A stretch of 44,329 nucleotides of DNA from Alphaproteobacteria bacterium RIFCSPHIGHO2_02_FULL_46_13 (GTDB lineage Bacteria; Pseudomonadota; Alphaproteobacteria; Micavibrionales; Micavibrionaceae): positions 1 through 44,329 of the forward strand of contig MEMI01000052.1 of assembly GCA_001767915.1 (NCBI GenBank), in the 5' to 3' direction. The position numbers were made by a program, and so were the translations under genes. The notes beneath the pieces were generated by a model. The model saw nothing but the letters and a program-made list of their open reading frames with translations. It searched no databases and was not told where the DNA came from. Of the stretch, positions 42,981-44,329 are shown in pieces; position 1 is the first letter of the stretch; each line of letters opens with the position of its first letter.

Positions 42981-43283
42981 CTAAACTATAGACCATACCC
43001 AAGTTCCAACAGCATACAAAACCATTAAAGCCAATCCCACAAAGCACGCCCCCCTGATAAACCCTGCAAATCGCGCCGCAAGACCTCCAGCAATAACCGA
43101 AAGAATAATCAACGTCGCAAAACGGAGCTCTTTCATCCATTCATGTGGAATAACCCCATGCAACTGATACCCACAGTAAATGGCCGTAACAAAAAACAGG
43201 CACACGGCCCAAAGACCAACGCAATGCTCGTTATATTCTTCTTCATTGAGAAGCCGATTATCAACTTTGTAAAACTGTGCCAT
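42981..43283 (-). CDS. Small membrane protein of the mobilisation region
   Basis: A 100-residue protein with a short hydrophilic start (MAQFYKVDNRLLNEEEYNEH) and three or four hydrophobic segments (LWAVCLFFVTAIYCGYQL, LRFATLIILSVIAGGLAARF, GACFVGLALMVLYAVGTWV). The function is unknown. Its first codon touches the stop of the upstream ribbon-helix-helix-like gene, so it belongs to the mobilisation operon. A damaged relative lies at 40836-41081. Confidence 0.6.
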   Translation of the reverse strand: MAQFYKVDNRLLNEEEYNEHCVGLWAVCLFFVTAIYCGYQLHGVIPHEWMKELRFATLIILSVIAGGLAARFAGFIRGACFVGLALMVLYAVGTWVWSIV

Positions 43284-43711
43284 TACGCCCCCTTCTCTTC
43301 CCGTTCCGAGATTGGCTTAAGTTGCCCAATATCACGGACGATATTCTCCATAAACTGATTGAGCCTTCTATTGGCATCAGCTTCTTTCACATCTTTGTCT
43401 TTCTCTGCGATTGGCGGAAACGCCAGATACTGGTTTTTAACACCCTGAAGCACCATTTCTTGCAGAAAAGCTAAATCCCGCGCAGTCTTTTTACGATGGT
43501 CAGCCAGAGAAAACGTCAGCTGCTGGAACAATTTTACTAAATCCCCATCACGGTCATTCCGGTACTCAGGGAACATGGCGTAACGAAGACCATCATTGAC
43601 CAGAACCGACACATTCGTGTTCCGGCTCATTTTCATCTGCTTTTCTAAGGCTTCCCAGACATCTTCATCAATATAGATAGTCTTTTGAACCTTCTTGGAT
43701 TTAGCAACCAT
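43283..43711 (-). CDS. Ribbon-helix-helix-like mobilisation accessory protein
   Basis: A 142-residue protein. The N-terminus (KVQKTIYIDEDVWEALEKQM, then VSVLVNDGLRYAM) resembles a ribbon-helix-helix DNA-binding domain; the rest is charged helix. Its gene lies 2 bases after the relaxase-like gene. Small RHH proteins of this kind commonly help relaxases bind the transfer origin or repress the mobilisation operon. The family assignment is moderate. Confidence 0.6.
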   Translation of the reverse strand: MVAKSKKVQKTIYIDEDVWEALEKQMKMSRNTNVSVLVNDGLRYAMFPEYRNDRDGDLVKLFQQLTFSLADHRKKTARDLAFLQEMVLQGVKNQYLAFPPIAEKDKDVKEADANRRLNQFMENIVRDIGQLKPISEREEKGA

Positions 43712-43713
43712 AT

Positions 43714-44329
43714 CTATCTCTCCAGTTCCTGATCTTCATCACGGTCAAGCTCTTGACGTGTTTTTTCAGCCTGAGTTAATCCACGCGCCTTGGATACTTG
43801 TTGCTGAACATGTAATTCGCGCATCTCAACTATACCGTCTTTAATTTCACTAAAAGCAACCGCTTTACCTGTTGCCGTATCAGGCACAGATGAAACCCGC
43901 GCCATGTGAAGTTTGTCTTTATCCTGAACAACGGCCCAGATACCGCTCTCAAGTTCGGCATACCCACGATATGTGTAGGACTTATCTGGTGTAACCAGCT
44001 TATCGCTATAGTGAGCATCCAACTGCCCCGCGAGCTTCTTACCCACACGGCGCATCTCCATGATACGGAGTTGCTTCATGGCTCCGTCTCTCAAGGCAAA
44101 TTCACCGTTGGATTGGGTAACACCTAAATCTTTGGATACCAACCAATCACGACGCGCCTGAAGGGCCGCATCTACCTCCGCCCCATATTCAGGCAGAGAC
44201 GGCTTACCTAGTGATTGCTTATAAAGCTCACGATCAAGCCATGTCCGCTTCTCAAGATATACTTGTTTATCAATGGCTTTGGCAGACAAGACCTCAAGTT
44301 TTGGATAGAAACGCTTACCCTCACGCGCG
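43714..44329 (-). CDS. C-terminal part of a relaxase/mobilisation protein (runs off right edge)
   Basis: The minus-strand frame is open from base 44329 to the stop at 43714, giving about 204 residues; the TTG at 44289 is not the real start. The sequence (YLEKRTWLDRELYKQSLGKP, RVGKKLAGQL, TYRGYAELESGIWAVVQDKD, ISEIKDGIVEMREL-like end) resembles the C-terminal region of VirD2/TraI-like relaxases (DUF3363-type). The catalytic half would be to the right of the window. It heads the mobilisation operon with the RHH-like and membrane genes and suggests a plasmid, ICE or IME. Confidence 0.5.
   Translation of the reverse strand, partial: AREGKRFYPKLEVLSAKAIDKQVYLEKRTWLDRELYKQSLGKPSLPEYGAEVDAALQARRDWLVSKDLGVTQSNGEFALRDGAMKQLRIMEMRRVGKKLAGQLDAHYSDKLVTPDKSYTYRGYAELESGIWAVVQDKDKLHMARVSSVPDTATGKAVAFSEIKDGIVEMRELHVQQQVSKARGLTQAEKTRQELDRDEDQELER

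Noticed and set aside
1-44329. CRISPR arrays, tRNA or rRNA genes
   Set aside because: I looked for regularly spaced direct repeats and for tRNA-like cloverleaf ends and saw none; weak tRNA-like similarity would need a covariance-model scan.

Overview
The window (about 44 kb, fairly AT-rich) looks like the accessory part of a proteobacterial genome or plasmid, most likely an alphaproteobacterium. That assignment rests on general protein style only (RND metal pumps, a CnrYXH-type sensor, a mobilisation module) and is not secure. Genes run off both ends: an outer-membrane efflux protein at the left and a relaxase-like protein at the right. I see no rRNA, tRNA or CRISPR array.

Region 1 (1-16132) is a metal-resistance island. 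In order it holds: the partial TolC/CzcC-like gene; a MerR-controlled operon (merR-like, outer-membrane barrel, MerP-like, MerT-like) with a textbook 20-bp-spacer MerR promoter; a CnrY-CnrX-CnrH-like nickel/cobalt sensing set beside a 3' scrap of a lost RND pump; a complete CzcC-CzcB-CzcA-type export operon flanked by small lipoproteins and a small Cys/His-rich secreted protein; two further small Cys-rich exported proteins; and a NicO-family exporter plus a zinc/cadmium/lead-type P-ATPase, divergent from their own MerR regulator with a 19-bp-spacer promoter.

Region 2 (16130-19190) is mobile DNA: an IS3-family element with a slippery frameshift site, abutting the MerR stop codon, then an ISNCY-like element. 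Beyond them lies a type IV AbiE toxin-antitoxin locus whose toxin gene is broken (19330-20425).

Region 3 (20696-37277) is the most remarkable part. It is a compact, NRPS-free and PKS-free set of 13 genes that looks like a biosynthetic cluster for a small, probably histidine-related, peptide-like compound. It encodes a GNAT-epimerase fusion resembling the staphylopine histidine racemase CntK, a VanX-like D,D-dipeptidase, three different class II HisRS paralogs (one with a roughly 290-residue N-terminal extension), a cupin, a PanE-like reductase, two glutamine-dependent asparagine-synthetase-like enzymes, a proline-iminopeptidase-like hydrolase, a PanC-like ligase, a PurD-like ATP-grasp ligase and a diverged SHMT-like PLP enzyme. 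They lie in four transcription units (+, -, +, -). Many are ATP-dependent ligases or carboxylate activators borrowed from primary metabolism. A second IS3-family copy in inverted orientation (37508-38802) separates this set from an ABC exporter (38850-40691), which may be the export gene. The product is inference; no pathway known to me matches this gene set exactly.

Region 4 (40692-44329) holds a large inverted repeat, a Fic-family AMP-transferase with an upstream cluster of operator-like repeats, a Nudix hydrolase, and a mobilisation segment (small membrane protein, ribbon-helix-helix-like protein, relaxase-like end). A truncated relative of the small membrane protein lies on the other side of fic-nudix, suggesting the pair was inserted into, or duplicated within, the mobilisation region.
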